Shown piece by piece: positions 33,701 to 43,818 of a stretch of 64,000 nt of DNA. The DNA lies in the NCBI GenBank assembly GCA_963575745.1, contig CAUYUJ010020279.1, positions 96,388 to 160,387 of the forward strand, read 5' to 3'. Made by a program: the position numbers and the translations under genes. The number at the start of each line of letters is the position of its first letter. Positions within the stretch are counted from its first letter, which is position 1. The notes beneath the pieces are model-generated. The model was not told the origin of the DNA. It was given only the letters and a program-made list of their open reading frames with translations, and ran no database searches. This stretch comes from Prorocentrum cordatum (Eukaryota > Sar > Dinophyceae > Prorocentrales > Prorocentraceae).

Positions 33701-33845
33701 TCGGCTGATATCCCGTGGAAGGCATGAGCGCGCCTGAGAGCCTATCTGCACGTGCCCACACCCTGGGGGACAGAGCCCGCAGTCGGCGTCGAAGCGCCCC
33801 CCCAGAGACGCGCGCGCCTCGAGGGAGGCGCACGGCAAGGTGAAC
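30720..33845. repeat. Tandem array with a ~1.4-kb unit (about 2.2 copies)
   Basis: Landmarks recur about 1,400 bp apart: CGACGCAAGG at 30,879 and 32,279; AGTAAGAGGTGC at 31,412 and 32,816; TCTGGGCGCCGTTCGAGCAG at 31,611 and 33,016; CATGCAAATTCGCCAATG near 32,140 and CATGCATATTCGCCAATG near 33,625. The third copy carries a (GA)n insert at 33,451-33,502 and ends at about 33,845. No conserved protein is encoded. The array begins where LINE A's RNase H ends. Confidence 0.85.
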
Positions 33846-33849
33846 GATC

Positions 33850-34440
33850 CGAATCCTGGCCCCCGAGAGCTATCCCGCCCCCCCGGCGGACGCGCGGCCA
33901 TCGCGCCCTCCGATCGGCGCGCGAGAGCGCGAGCCAGCGAAGCAATGCTGCCATGGCCTTGCTCCCGGAGCGCGCGCCCCCGAAGCCTAGCGAAGACTGG
34001 GCCGGGGCCCGGCCGGGCCGACTGGCGCGAGGTAGCCGAACGAACCGCCCCGAGGCGATCGCCGTAGGCCTCGCGGCGGCCAGAGGCGAGGCAGCTATGC
34101 GCAGCCATGCCTGCGCAGGTTCTCCTCCGACTGGTCCGCCCGTGGGAGCCCGGGCCAAACTGCGCCGATCAAACGACAATTTATCTCATACTCGTGAATG
34201 GGGGACAGCAAAACTGCAGCGTAGCTGGCGCGCTCAAGCTCGCGGAAGGCCAGCAGGGTGGCCGAACCGTCGACCGCGATCTGCGCGCCGGCGGCTCGAT
34301 CGCAAAACTCCCCGATGGATCGCAGCTCGCCCGTCGGCGTTTGGAGCCGAGGGTCGAGGTCGAAACATTGGCGAGGCGCCTCAGGTTGAGCCACTATCAG
34401 ACGAGACAAGAAGAGCAACTTTCCTGGGGCACAGTTTTTG
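33850..34440 (-). pseudogene. RNase H domain of LINE A (frameshifted)
   Basis: The frame ending at 34,095 reads AQIAVDGSATLLAFRELERA, then SYAAVLLSPIHEYE, RLIGAVWPGLP and DQSEEN. After a frameshift at about 34,105 another frame continues MAAHSCLASGRREAYGDRL then GAVRSA. The VDGSA box and the later GDRLGAV match the first and third acidic motifs of type I RNase H. The central glutamate block (QSEEN) is also present. It lies downstream of the RT, as in dinoflagellate LINEs. It cannot be functional because of the frameshift. Confidence 0.6.
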
Positions 34441-35239
34441 GCTGGACGTATCTCTTGACCTGAGAAATTCCGGCAGCGCGCTTCTTCGACGCTCGGGAAC
34501 GAACACGGGAACTGCCCGTGGACGATGGAAGCGGGCTCTCTACGCAACGGGCAGGCCCCGCCCGATACGCACTCCGGCGACTTCAGCCGATTCGCAGCCC
34601 ATCAGGCGCCAGAGAAACGCGCACATAACCAATACTTCTGCCGACGATCGAGCTTCTTTGAGCGGGGCATGTGCCTGAGGGGATCAGGTGAGACGCGAGC
34701 AGCAGAGAGGCCAGGCAACGCTCTGGCCATCCTGCGCTCGAGCATCAGCTGGACGCCTGCCTCCAAAGCACGCTAGGGAGGGCCAGCGACGCGTGCCACG
34801 CATCGATAACAAACCCTCGCTCATCATGCCAGAACGAAAACCCTACCGCCTTCCGCCGAAACCTGTCCAGGCTCAAGAGCATGTGCACGGGGCCCCGTGA
34901 TTGATTTCATGCCGTGGGCTCCAGATCAAAGTCCTGGCCCTGCATCGTGTCGCGCCGAATCTGGACGCGCTGCCAGCGCGAGAATGGGGGTGCACCAGGC
35001 GTGGCTAGCTGCCTCCACAAGCTCGCAGCAAACTGATGAGATGGCGCACCCGACTATTTCCAGGCATTGCCACCATGCAAAACAGGCTTGGCCGTCAAAG
35101 GGGCCCCTCGATGAGCTGGGTTACCCCGACCAGGCGGACTCTCTGAAGTGGCCGAAGTTCACCGCCAGCCGCGCCCTGAACCATGGCGCCCCGCCCGGCG
35201 GCAGGACGGACTTCAGCAATATAAATTTTCTGCATGCTA

Positions 35240-37057
35240 GGATTGCCCCGAGGTAGCTTTCGCCGACCGTGAAAGAAGGGGCGATGCCCTTTCTGAATCA
35301 TCAGGAAAGGCAGACCCCCCATCGACCCCCCATCTGTCGCAAGCTCGCCGCTGACCCAGGGCCAGATGGTGCCCGGCAAGACCGCCGCAACAGTCGCAGC
35401 CGATGGGCGAACCGCGCGCAGACGACGGCGCAGACGGTTGATGAGGCGCTGCAAGGGAGCGAACGGCCATCCCGCTGGCAACGATCTCCTCGAGGTCAAC
35501 CATTGTACGCGCGAGGTCTGCAACGGTTACGTCCTCGTCGCCATGCGCTGCTACTGCGTCGCCGTCGACGCAGGAGACCGGGGCGACATCGGGTTGCCTC
35601 TGGGGCCGCACGTCGAACTCAAACATTACGTAAACCTTGACAGGCACATCGTTGAATCTACCGCCCGCTGGGAGGCCATATTCAGCAGCAAACTGAAACA
35701 CAGGAGAGCGAATGTCGGGGATCTTCTGACCCGGGTCAATCCAGACCCGGGTCAGCAGGAAACCAAAAACTGCAACGCAGGAAAAAAAAAACTGCAACGC
35801 AGGTCCTCGCAAACCCGGGTCAGCCAATACGTGCGGCCGCCTCGCGGCCACGAGCGGCTCCCAAACCCGGGTCAGCCAGAGGGGGTCTTCGCAGGATCCT
35901 GCAGGAAACGGCGCCCTGGCTGACCCCCGTCTGCACTGACCCCCGTCTCGAGGCTCCCGAGAATGGCCCCGAGCCTGAGGACTCCGGGAGCCCTCATGAG
36001 GATATATGGCCACAAACACCAAGGGAAACTTCCAGAAAATGGCCCTGCCGCAAAGCCAGACGAAGGTGCAAGACTCATCGTGCTTCATACCACCCCAAAT
36101 CAACCCAGCCGTGAACAGCTACTCGAAGACGCCTGTTCCGAGAGCACGCTCTGGTTCCAGATGGCCGCCTCTGAATCTTTCTTGCCCGCGCCCGAGGGGC
36201 CGGCAGGGCCGGCGAGCCCGACCCAGGAAGTCATCGCGCTGGCGCCGTCAGGGCATCCCCAAATCTCTGACAAGGGGACCCCCGGAGCAATATTGGCCTA
36301 AGGCCACCTCTAGGCTTCTCCAAGAGTGGCATCAACGTCCGAAGGAGCTGAGAGGGGAATATACCTATGCGCTCGACTGCCTCGTCGAGCGCCGCAAGGA
36401 CTTCCAGCCTCTGGTCGCCGAGGCAGGCAGAGTGCTCGGGGCGGTAGCCGTCCACCGTTCGGGGCGCGCGACGGCTGAACGCCCGCGTTACAGCGCGTAT
36501 CTCCGACGGGCTGGCACGCGGAAAGCACTCTCGATTCGGGGTCCAGGCCGAAGGAGGCACAAGGCTGGCGTCCCAAACTGACCCAACTTCTGGGTCTCCG
36601 AGACGAGAAGGCCCTAGGGGTCCGACGTGAAGATGCCTGGGGAGCGCTCGACGACAGTGGGCTGCCACTTCTTCTGGACCTTGGTGAACCTGTGCATGGG
36701 CCTCGCGGAGCCTGCTAACGACCGAGCTTGCCGGGGGGCCCAAGACTCTTTGGACGCCTTGTCGACATCTGTGTTCGCCTCATAATACTCGGCCTGGATT
36801 TACTCCACAACATGCAAAGCACGATCGCGCCGCGCCAGCGCTGAAGTTTGGTCTTCGCGCCAGGCAAGCGCTATCGCGCGCGCAGCGGGCGAGGTAGCGC
36901 CCACTCTTGGGCTTGCCCCTTCCCGGGGGCAGGAGTGCCGCAGAACCGCCTGAACCTTCTCCAACACAGGCAGGTAGCAATCCTCGGCGACGACCGAGTT
37001 AAACATCTCTGAACCGATCTGGAAAACCCCGTTCCAACCTGCGGTTATCTGGAACAA
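35240..37057 (-). pseudogene. Reverse transcriptase of LINE A (frameshifted)
   Basis: The upstream frame (36,743-36,231) reads TVDGYRPEHSACLGDQRLEV, AVERIGIFPSQLLRTLMPLL and EKPRGGLRPILLRGS, the finger region of dinoflagellate LINE RTs (pattern P-Q ... K-P-x-G-G-x-R-P-I). It continues EAAIWNQSVLSEQ at about 36.14 kb, then breaks. After an insert (35,729-35,945) the frame resumes VKVYVMFEFDVRP, then SCVDGDAVAAHGDE and VADLARTMVDLEEI. The catalytic Y-x-D-D box reads C-V-D-G, so the enzyme would be dead even if reframed. 36,800-37,057 encodes a plausible pre-RT helical segment. Length and order fit; identity is inferred from motif memory, not from a search. Confidence 0.65.
35729..35945. repeat. 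Cluster of TGACCCGGGTCA palindromes inside the RT
   Basis: TGACCCGGGTCA (a perfect 12-bp palindrome) at 35,729 is followed by related ACCCGGGTCAG steps at about 35,746, 35,814 and 35,863. There are also two ACTGCAACGCAGG repeats and CTGACCCCCGTCT pairs near 35,920. It interrupts the RT frame and looks like a small foldback insertion. A related fragment lies near 23,125. Confidence 0.6.
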
Positions 37058-37384
37058 ATCATCGGGGTTCTTCAGGCAATAACCCGCGAAACATTGATCG
37101 TCCTGACCCCCCCCCGGCCCCTGCGAACCCGTGCCCCAAAATCAGCGAGACCCCGCTTCAGCGAAATCGACGATGTGATCCCAGGCATCGAATGCATGCA
37201 GCCGCATACATGCAGAAGGCGATGGCCTGGGCGGCGCGCGCCAGCGCGCCCGCCCACTCCGCCGGCGACGGGGGGGGGCCCACTAAGACGATCAAGCGGA
37301 AGACGCTGATGGGCACGATGCACCAACTGCTAAAGACGAGCCTGTCGACGTGGTTTTGCCCTCCAAGACATGCCTGCCGAAACC

Positions 37385-37865
37385 TGAGCAATGAGGCGGG
37401 CCATCCCTGGACCTAGGACGAACTAATCGATGGCGCTCTCCGACGACGGGGCACGGCATGCGCAAGCCGTCGGGGCCGCCATGCCGAACTGTCGCGGGTC
37501 GAGCTTCCAATCACTTTCAAAAGCTGTGCGAGTTCGATCCATGATCGACTGACCGATAGACTTCAGCCTGCCGAGGTTCGCCCAACTGTGGCCATCAGCA
37601 GACTTGAGGTATACACTATGCCCAATACCCTAGACCCTAACTACCGATGGGAGCTTTCCAGTGTCTGGATGTACCCGGCCAAGAATCATGAGCGAGTGCC
37701 ACCCCAAAGACCGTGTGTGGCAGTGGCATGGCCGACTAACTTTTCGCTGATGCCAACCTCTGGGGCGCGCAACACCACGGCGCCCGTCTCGGTCCGACGT
37801 CGCCGCGGTGCGCGCCATGCGGAGCCTTTGAAGGTCCCCAGGACAATTTTATCATCATCACCATC
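37385..37865 (-). pseudogene. AP-like endonuclease of LINE A
   Basis: A minus frame near 37.8 kb reads TGAVVLRAPEVGISEKLVG. Another, 37,581 to about 37,380, reads ANLGRLKSIGQSIMDRTR, AFESDWKLDPRQF, then APSSESAID-stop-FVLGPGMARLIAQVS. This matches the end of exonuclease-endonuclease-phosphatase domains, where GDWN...P precedes a later R-x-I-D-Y-F-V. Here the catalytic D-W-N is S-D-W-K, and the tyrosine codon of I-D-Y-F is a TAG at 37,423-37,425. The fold assignment rests on this pattern and on position between ORF1 and RT. Confidence 0.55.
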
Positions 37866-37989
37866 TGCCGTCGCCTGCCTAGGAAGAACCCCTTTTCACG
37901 GGCGGGCCTGGGCAACCTGTAGTGGATGGCGGGCCCCCAGGCCGACGAGAAACTGGCAGACCAAATATAGCGTCACCCACGCCTCTGTC

Positions 37990-39130
37990 ATTTGCCCTGA
38001 TCCCCATCTCGCGAAGAAGCGAAGACAACCCCTCTTTGTGATGATCCCCTTTCTTCCGGGCAGCAGCCGGAAATTGTTTGCTCTTTTCCCAAATCGAGCT
38101 CGTCCAAGACAATCCCGCCAGTCGGAACTGCCTCGCCCCCCCCCCCCCCCCCGAGGCCGCTGCAGGGGCGGATTCTGATGGAGGCGGGGGGGAGGTCGTG
38201 AAGCTGCCTTCTGCTGCGCCCCGAGCACCTCCTGGAACTTGGCGAACAACTCCAAGGCGACAATCTGCCGCGCCTCGGGCGGCGCAGAAGCGAGAGACTC
38301 CTCGAGCAGCTTGAACTTGCCGAGGTTGCCCATCTCCGGCGGCGGCGCCGCCGGGGGCAATGGCGCTGCGCACCCCAGCCTGGCGCGCCGAGATCTAGAT
38401 GCGATTTGAGTGGCCTTGATCTTCTCGCGAGACTGCGACAGAAACACCTGGGACAACTTGACGGCCTGCTCCTTCTCGGCCACGTCACTCTGCGGCGTGG
38501 CCAACTTCTGTCGCGTGCGCGCGAGCTTTTGGCCCAGTGTCGCGCGCCTGGTGGCGGCTGGCTCGGGCTCGAGCATCGATCTGCGCGGCGCCGCCAGCTC
38601 GGTCTCCGCGCGGCACTGCGCGGCAGAGTCGACCGTCACCGAACGCCACTCGACGGTGTCGCGGGCCTCTCCCAATGCGCGGGTCTTGGCCCGTGGAGAG
38701 ACCAACCAATTCAACGTCGCCGTCAGCTGCTTCATTTCCGCCGCGGGCATCGGGGGGCTCGCGGCTAGGCCGCTTGCCCCCCGCGCGAGCGAGCCCGTCG
38801 ACCTGCTGCGAGCTCTGCGCGAGCTGCTCGAACATTTTGGCGGGGCTCGCGAGCTGCCGCTCCACGTTGGACTGCCCGGGGCGGGGATTGCGCGCCTGGG
38901 CGTCGCGAAGATTGCCGTCGCCATCGCGAAAGGCAGGCGCGTCCCCGCCCTCTCTGTCGTTGAAGTCGCCCGCCTTGGCGCGCTGCCCGACCGACTGGGC
39001 AGCTGCCTTGCCGCTGGCGGAGCGGGCGCGGCGCGCCCAATTCTGGTTGCGCTCGCAGTCCGAGCGCCTCCGCGTCGGATTGCGCAGACCTGCGAGCGCC
39101 GCCTCGCCATCGCGCACCGCGCGGGGGAAC
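37990..39130 (-). pseudogene. ORF1-like coiled-coil protein of LINE A
   Basis: A minus frame from about 39.13 kb reads SDCERNQNWARRARSASGK (a remnant of the Cys-rich, W-containing N terminus of dinoflagellate LINE ORF1), then NVERQLASPAKMFEQLAQSS (coiled coil). After a frameshift near 38.75 kb the neighbouring frame continues with helical text: KLARTRQKLATPQSDVAEKE and then GKFKLLEESLASAPPEARQI and ALELFAKFQEVLGAQQKA. The neighbouring frame stays open for 496 codons (39,386-37,896), but only its central part looks like protein. ORF1 proteins bind RNA and assemble the retrotransposition particle. No intact frame spans the whole region. Confidence 0.5.
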
Positions 39131-40739
39131 GCCTTCGAAAGACGCAGGCGAATTGCGCCTGAGAGATCTCGCACTGAACGACACCGAGCCCACCCACTCG
39201 CGGAAGCGACTGCCTCTCCGTAGTCGGCCGCCGCAAGCCCGAGAAATCGCCCAGGCCAGAACGGCCGAGGAGAAGGAGAGGAGAGGGATGAGCAGCAGCA
39301 AGAAGAGAAAAAGGAGGACGCGAACAAACATCCCGGGATGCAGCGGCAATCATGGCCGCGGGGCGCCGCAGAGGCAGCGCGAGCAAGCTCGGGCTCGCGG
39401 GGGGGGGGGGGGGGGGGGGGGGGCAGCGGGCCGACGCGCGCGCCCAGCTATCTAGCTATACGAAACAACGAAGAAAACGGGAGGCGAACAACAAAAACGA
39501 AGTGCTGCTGAAGAGCCTCACATCAAGAATCCCGATCTCATCGCCAGTCATTAGGCTGCGGCCGCCGCGCAACCTCGCGAGACCTTCCGACCAGAAGAGC
39601 CGCTTCTGCCGCTGGCCGCGTCGGACCCGCCCACCCTGGCAGCGGCAACGCGCGCGGCCGGCAGCGCGCAGTCGAGCGGGGGCCCGCGTCGCAAGGCCCA
39701 CCTGCGCGCTCGGCCTCGCGCCCAGGCTGAGGAACGCCGCCGCCCTCTCCTCCGCCGCGTGACTCGCGGCGACGAAGCCCCAACAGCCGGCCCGCAACTG
39801 GGTGGAGATGCGGGCGTTGCGCGCGTTGCTCCAGCGCCTCCAGTGAGCAGTCGAGCGCGCGCGCCTAGGGGGGGGCCGCGACGACCCCGGGGCGTCGCCA
39901 AGCCGTTCCGCAGGGGGCGCCAGACAATTGCCCGGGCCCGCGGCGGCACTTTGTTCCGCGAGGCCGAAAATAAAACGCGGCAGGCGTTGCCCCGTGACGG
40001 GGCCGCGCGCTGCCCTGCCGCCGGTCGGGCCCGTGGCTCATGTTCCGTCAATCGGGGGCGAGGCAGCATCGAGCTCGTCGCTCGCTGAAAGCTGCGCTGC
40101 GCGAGGCGGGCCCGCGCGCGCGCGAGCGGGCTCTCGCCGCCGCCGCCTGCGTCGCTGAGCAGCGCGCGGCGCGCCGCCGCGGCAGCCGAGACCCCCCCCA
40201 CACCCCCCCGCTGCCCGCAAGCCCCCGTCGAGACCTGGCGCTCGAACTCAGGCGGGCGGGGAACAATGCCCGCGCCCATCGCGACAATGCGATGCGACAT
40301 CGAACTGCGTCGATCAAACGTCCAAAGCCCCCGCCCCCCCGGACCCACAGTTGACGGGGCTGGACGCGAGGCCGCGCGCGGGGGGCAAAATATGGACAAT
40401 TCAACCTTGGGTTTGGGGGCGAGGGGGGCGAGCCGCATGTGCATTGCACTTGCCGTTGCCATCGTGCCTGATTGTCATCGCGCCGTCGGCGTGGACACAT
40501 TTGTCCGGGCACCGTCTCGCGGTCAAAGGCAGTCGAGCAGCTCTCGGCGTTGCTGGAGCAGCAACTAGATCTTCCAGAGAGGACGCAGCCGCCCGTCGTG
40601 GGGCGGACCCATCGTCTGTCACAACGTCTCCCACAAGGACGCCCCAATGGGCTATCTGCGGTGACGGGGTCCTCTGGCGGAGGGGTCGCGCTATCAGCTG
40701 AGATCGCATCTGAACTTCGCTGGCACTGAAGCGGCGAAT
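39131..40739. other. GC-rich stretch, no confident gene
   Basis: Contains a 24-bp poly-G run at about 39,400 and very GC-rich DNA to 40.4 kb. A minus frame near 40.5 kb reads QVQCTCGSPPSPPNPRLNC, which could be a degraded zinc-ribbon start of LINE A, but this is weak. Confidence 0.35.
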
Positions 40740-42212
40740 TCGCTCAGAAACCCGTCAACAGCGCGAAGCTTGGACTGTCGGTTGCCGCTGACGATCGTCT
40801 GCGGCTGCCGGCTGCCGATCAGGAGCGTTGGAAACTGCAGCGTCAAAAAGCGAGGCAGGCTTTGAACCGATCGCGCAATTCGGTGACAGGTCCAAACGAG
40901 CTGCCTTTCCTGGCAAGGCTTCGTCTCGGCCCTTTGGGCACCCATATCCTCTGGCGAGTTCTTCAGGCAGTATCAGCACAGTCGCACCTAGCTGACCTCG
41001 AGGAGTACATGGGGACCTTGGACGCTAGCTTCAGGGCTCTCCGCCCCCAAAGGGGTGGCACGCAACTGCAAGGGTACAGCAGACACTGGGCTGCAGGGAC
41101 CAGACCTCTGATCGTGGCAAACTGCTATCTTCGGCTCATGGCTAATGCCGTGCGCATCTGTGTAGAGGAACCGCTTGCACAGGGGATCAGCTTCGACCAG
41201 CGGGGGCTCGTGCCAGGCAAATCCATTCTGGCCCACACAGTGGGCATTGATGAGGCCGTGTGCCACGTGGTACTACAGCGTGACCAGGGGGCCCGCCTGG
41301 CTCTTCGACTTCCAAGCTGCCTTGCCGAACGTGGCGCACCAGTTCCTCCTCCGGGCCCTGCGAGCGGCGAGCCTGCCGCCGTGGTTGACCAAGTTCGTGG
41401 AACACCTGTACTGGCACAGCCGCTGCTCCATGTTAGCCGGGGGCGTCGACAACGACGGCTTCACGTCGCACGCTCGCATTCGACACAAATGCCCGCAGTC
41501 GCCCACCCTCTTCGCGGTGGCGGTGTTGCTCCGCCGAATGTGGGGGGAGCTGCCTTACCTGACCACAGGAGCCTCCACGGAAGACGTGACCACGGTCGCA
41601 GAAGACATCGACGAAACGACCCCCGTTTTGCGAGTTTGTCCGTCCTTCGGACAGGCGTCGAGGCTGCACTTGGCTCTGCCCAAGACAATTTTGGTCCCGA
41701 TGTTCCGAAGAGACCACGACTGCATTCTCTGGGACGTGCTGACGCGACTGCACGGCTGGGGGGGCACGCAGGCTTCCGACCACGCCAAGTATCTCGGCTT
41801 CATGCTCGGGCTGGGCCGCGGCCACAAAAAACTTGAACAGCCTGTTGCAAAATGCCTTGGCCGCGCAACATCCTGGGGCTCTGCAGGCGGTGGATTGCGT
41901 GCGACGGCGGTGGCCTACTCAGTGTGCATCGCATCCGCCGTCAGCTTCTTGGTGCAAGTGGACGACTTGCCGCCCGGGCGGGAGGCGGTGGAGAAAAAAA
42001 CTTTTAAACGCCTAGTCCTGGCGTGCACCCAGTGGGAGAACACATCGGACCTGTACGATCTCGACTTGCTTGGCTTCCCGAACGGGTTCCTGGACGTGCG
42101 TGCGAGGCAGAAGGCCGTCAATCTCCGAGTTGGCCACGTGGAGGCGGCCGCCTTCGGGAGCAAGGATTGCGAGCAGAGCGGTGGCTTTGCGGCGGGCCCG
42201 GCTCGACTCTGA
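40740..42212 (+). pseudogene. RT B: second, unrelated LINE reverse transcriptase
   Basis: The first frame (from 40,862) reads RPLIVANCYLRLMANAVRIC, then QGISFDQRGLVPGKSILAHT, the region before the palm. At the G-run 41,287-41,291 the reading shifts by one base. The second frame reads WLFDFQAALPNVAHQFLLRA (motif A with its Asp), then HARIRHKCPQSPTLFAV where R-Q-G-C-P-L-S-P is expected, and TTVAEDIDETTPVL where F-A-D-D is expected. The C-terminal part continues uninterrupted (KTFKRLVLACTQWENTSDLY) to a TGA after PARL. It is on the opposite strand to LINE A and of a different subfamily. No endonuclease or RNase H was seen beside it. The frameshift and altered catalytic box mark it as dead. Confidence 0.75.
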
Positions 42213-42532
42213 CAACCTTTGAGGCACTATGGGGACAGTCATGATGCACCACTGTAAAACAAACAAATCTTTGAGAACAGTACACGGCACTATCCATGGG
42301 GCCCACCCATTGGGCACAATACCAGAAACGATACACCCGCAACCGCTAGGAGATCAGAAGGCACCACTCATCTACTAACACCCGCACGGCACCATTGCAA
42401 GAGCAAATGGCAACAACTCAACCACCAAGAGGCACTAGCTTTAGAACACCAACCGTAAGGCCCCAAAACACGAAAACGAACACACCGTGTGTAATCGTTA
42501 AGGTATGCTACGGCCCATGTACCGCGGGTTCG
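42213..42532. other. No gene recognised
   Basis: AT-richer sequence with CACC-rich phrases (CACTATCC, CACCCGCACGGCACC). It could be the 3' tail of RT B's element. Confidence 0.4.
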
Positions 42533-42697
42533 TGTCACGTCGACCCCCTGACACCGCGGGGATCGTTCAATCTTGAACGATCGGCCGTTTCTAAAACATC
42601 CGATCCTTCAACAACGTTAGATTTTTGGTCGCTGGCGGCGCTCAACGCTGAACGCCGGCGGCGGGGGTCGCGGCCGGTCGACACGACGCGAACCTGC
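42533..42697 (+). mobile_element. F4 miniature element
   Basis: Left GTTCGTGTCACGTCGACC and right GGTCGACACGACGCGAACC are inverted. The core has GATCGTTCAATCTTGAACGA and GCGCTCAACGCTGAACGCC palindromes. Confidence 0.85.
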
Positions 42698-42770
42698 CGT
42701 GGAACGCTGGCCATCGGGCGCCAATGCGCGACCCAAGGCGGCACCGCTGGGGCACTACTGGTAGGTCGGG

Positions 42771-42926
42771 CATGTCCTCCCACAGGCGGATGTGGAAAGA
42801 AACACAACATAAGTAAACAAACCTTGAAGACATGCTTTTTTTCTTGAGCAGCAAAAGCGAGAAATCGTTCCCAGACTATTTTTGGACTATGCTTAAATAT
42901 TCCTCCAGAAGCGGGACGTGCTCGAT
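42771..42926 (+). mobile_element. F1 miniature element within a duplicated context
   Basis: Left GTAGGTCGGGCATGTCCTCC; right CCTCCAGAAGCGGGACGTGC, decayed. The ~50 bp before it (CGCTGGCCATCGGGCGCCAA...) recur just after it (CGCTGGCCATCCGGCGCCAC at 42,931). Confidence 0.75.
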
Positions 42927-43675
42927 GCCACGCTGGCCATCCGGCGCCACTGCGCGAACCAAGGCGCCAGCACTGCAGCACGACCTGGCGATGACCACCG
43001 CCCTGGCCAGGGTGCACCCAAGGGAACGCAGGAGGGAAGGCGAGGCCAGGAAGCCGCAGAGGATAGGGAACAGCACAGGGCACCCTCAGTGGAGCGCCAG
43101 GGCACCGACGAGCATTTCGAACCCATCGAGCGTCGTCACCAGTGGTGCACCAAAACAAGAGCGATAATTCGGAAACGAATCTAACATCGCATCGCCAAGC
43201 CCTCGGCAGTCATCCGCAGACAGCCACAGCAGTACAACAAAACAGCGATAGGGCGCAGATGCCCAGGCACCGTGAGCCACCAGCCACCGATGAAGCACTG
43301 CTTGTTGGGCTTTTTGCTTGACTCCTGGCTTCCTCGCAACTCCCCCTGCTGTCAAGGAGTCAGGGATCAACCATGGGCCTTCGCGGCGTCCCTACGGAAG
43401 GCCTTTCAGCTTACCAGAGATGCGCGAAGTAGGAACGTGCGGTGCTATGGCAGCTCCCCTCCTGCTTTTTACCATCGCCTGTCCTACACTGCCTCTAGCC
43501 AAAACATCGCTACGCGAAGCTTCAACAAATTGAGCAACAAGTGCAGCCCTCTATCTGTGTATGTGACTGTTGCAACTCTTGAGACGCATGCGCACGTCGC
43601 AGCAACGGGAACCGCATTTTGGAAACAGCTCGCCATCCACCCGTGTCTGATGGGAACTCCAAGCTTTCAGGCACG
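42927..43675. other. No confident gene
   Basis: A 140-codon plus frame (43,272-43,694) has mixed composition but no recognised motif. Confidence 0.35.
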
Positions 43676-43818
43676 ACGCTGTGCGGACGTGTGAAGCCAC
43701 ACGCCCAGCCTGCCCACTGGTCACGTCTGGTGGTGCGAAGGGGAGCGACGCTGTGCGAACGTGCGAAGCCGCACGCCCGACCCGCCCAGTCGTCAGGTCT
43801 GGTGGTACGAAGGGGGGG
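43676..43818 (+). repeat. 70-bp tandem duplication
   Basis: CGACGCTGTGCGGACGTG at 43,676 and CGACGCTGTGCGAACGTG at 43,746; both units end CTGGTGGT(G/A)CGAAGGGG. Confidence 0.9.

Larger units (their letters stand above)
33850..39130 (-). mobile_element. LINE A: decayed non-LTR retrotransposon
   Basis: In minus-strand order: an ORF1-like coiled-coil protein (39.13-38.0 kb), an AP-like endonuclease (37.87-37.39), a reverse transcriptase (37.06-35.24) and an RNase H (34.44-33.85). All parts have frameshifts or stops, and a palindrome-rich insert lies at 35,729-35,945. The domain order is that of the dinoflagellate LINE type with a 3' RNase H. 34.45-35.24 kb is the connector, without clear motifs. 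The 5' limit is uncertain and may lie in 39.1-40.7 kb. Confidence 0.7.

Noticed and set aside
37500-37560. GAGTTCGATCC resembling a tRNA T-loop
   Set aside because: No cloverleaf could be drawn around it, and the stretch codes for the endonuclease remnant on the other strand.
39551-40462. 303-codon minus frame
   Set aside because: Its Arg/Ala/Pro/Gly composition is what very GC-rich DNA gives, and no motif is present.
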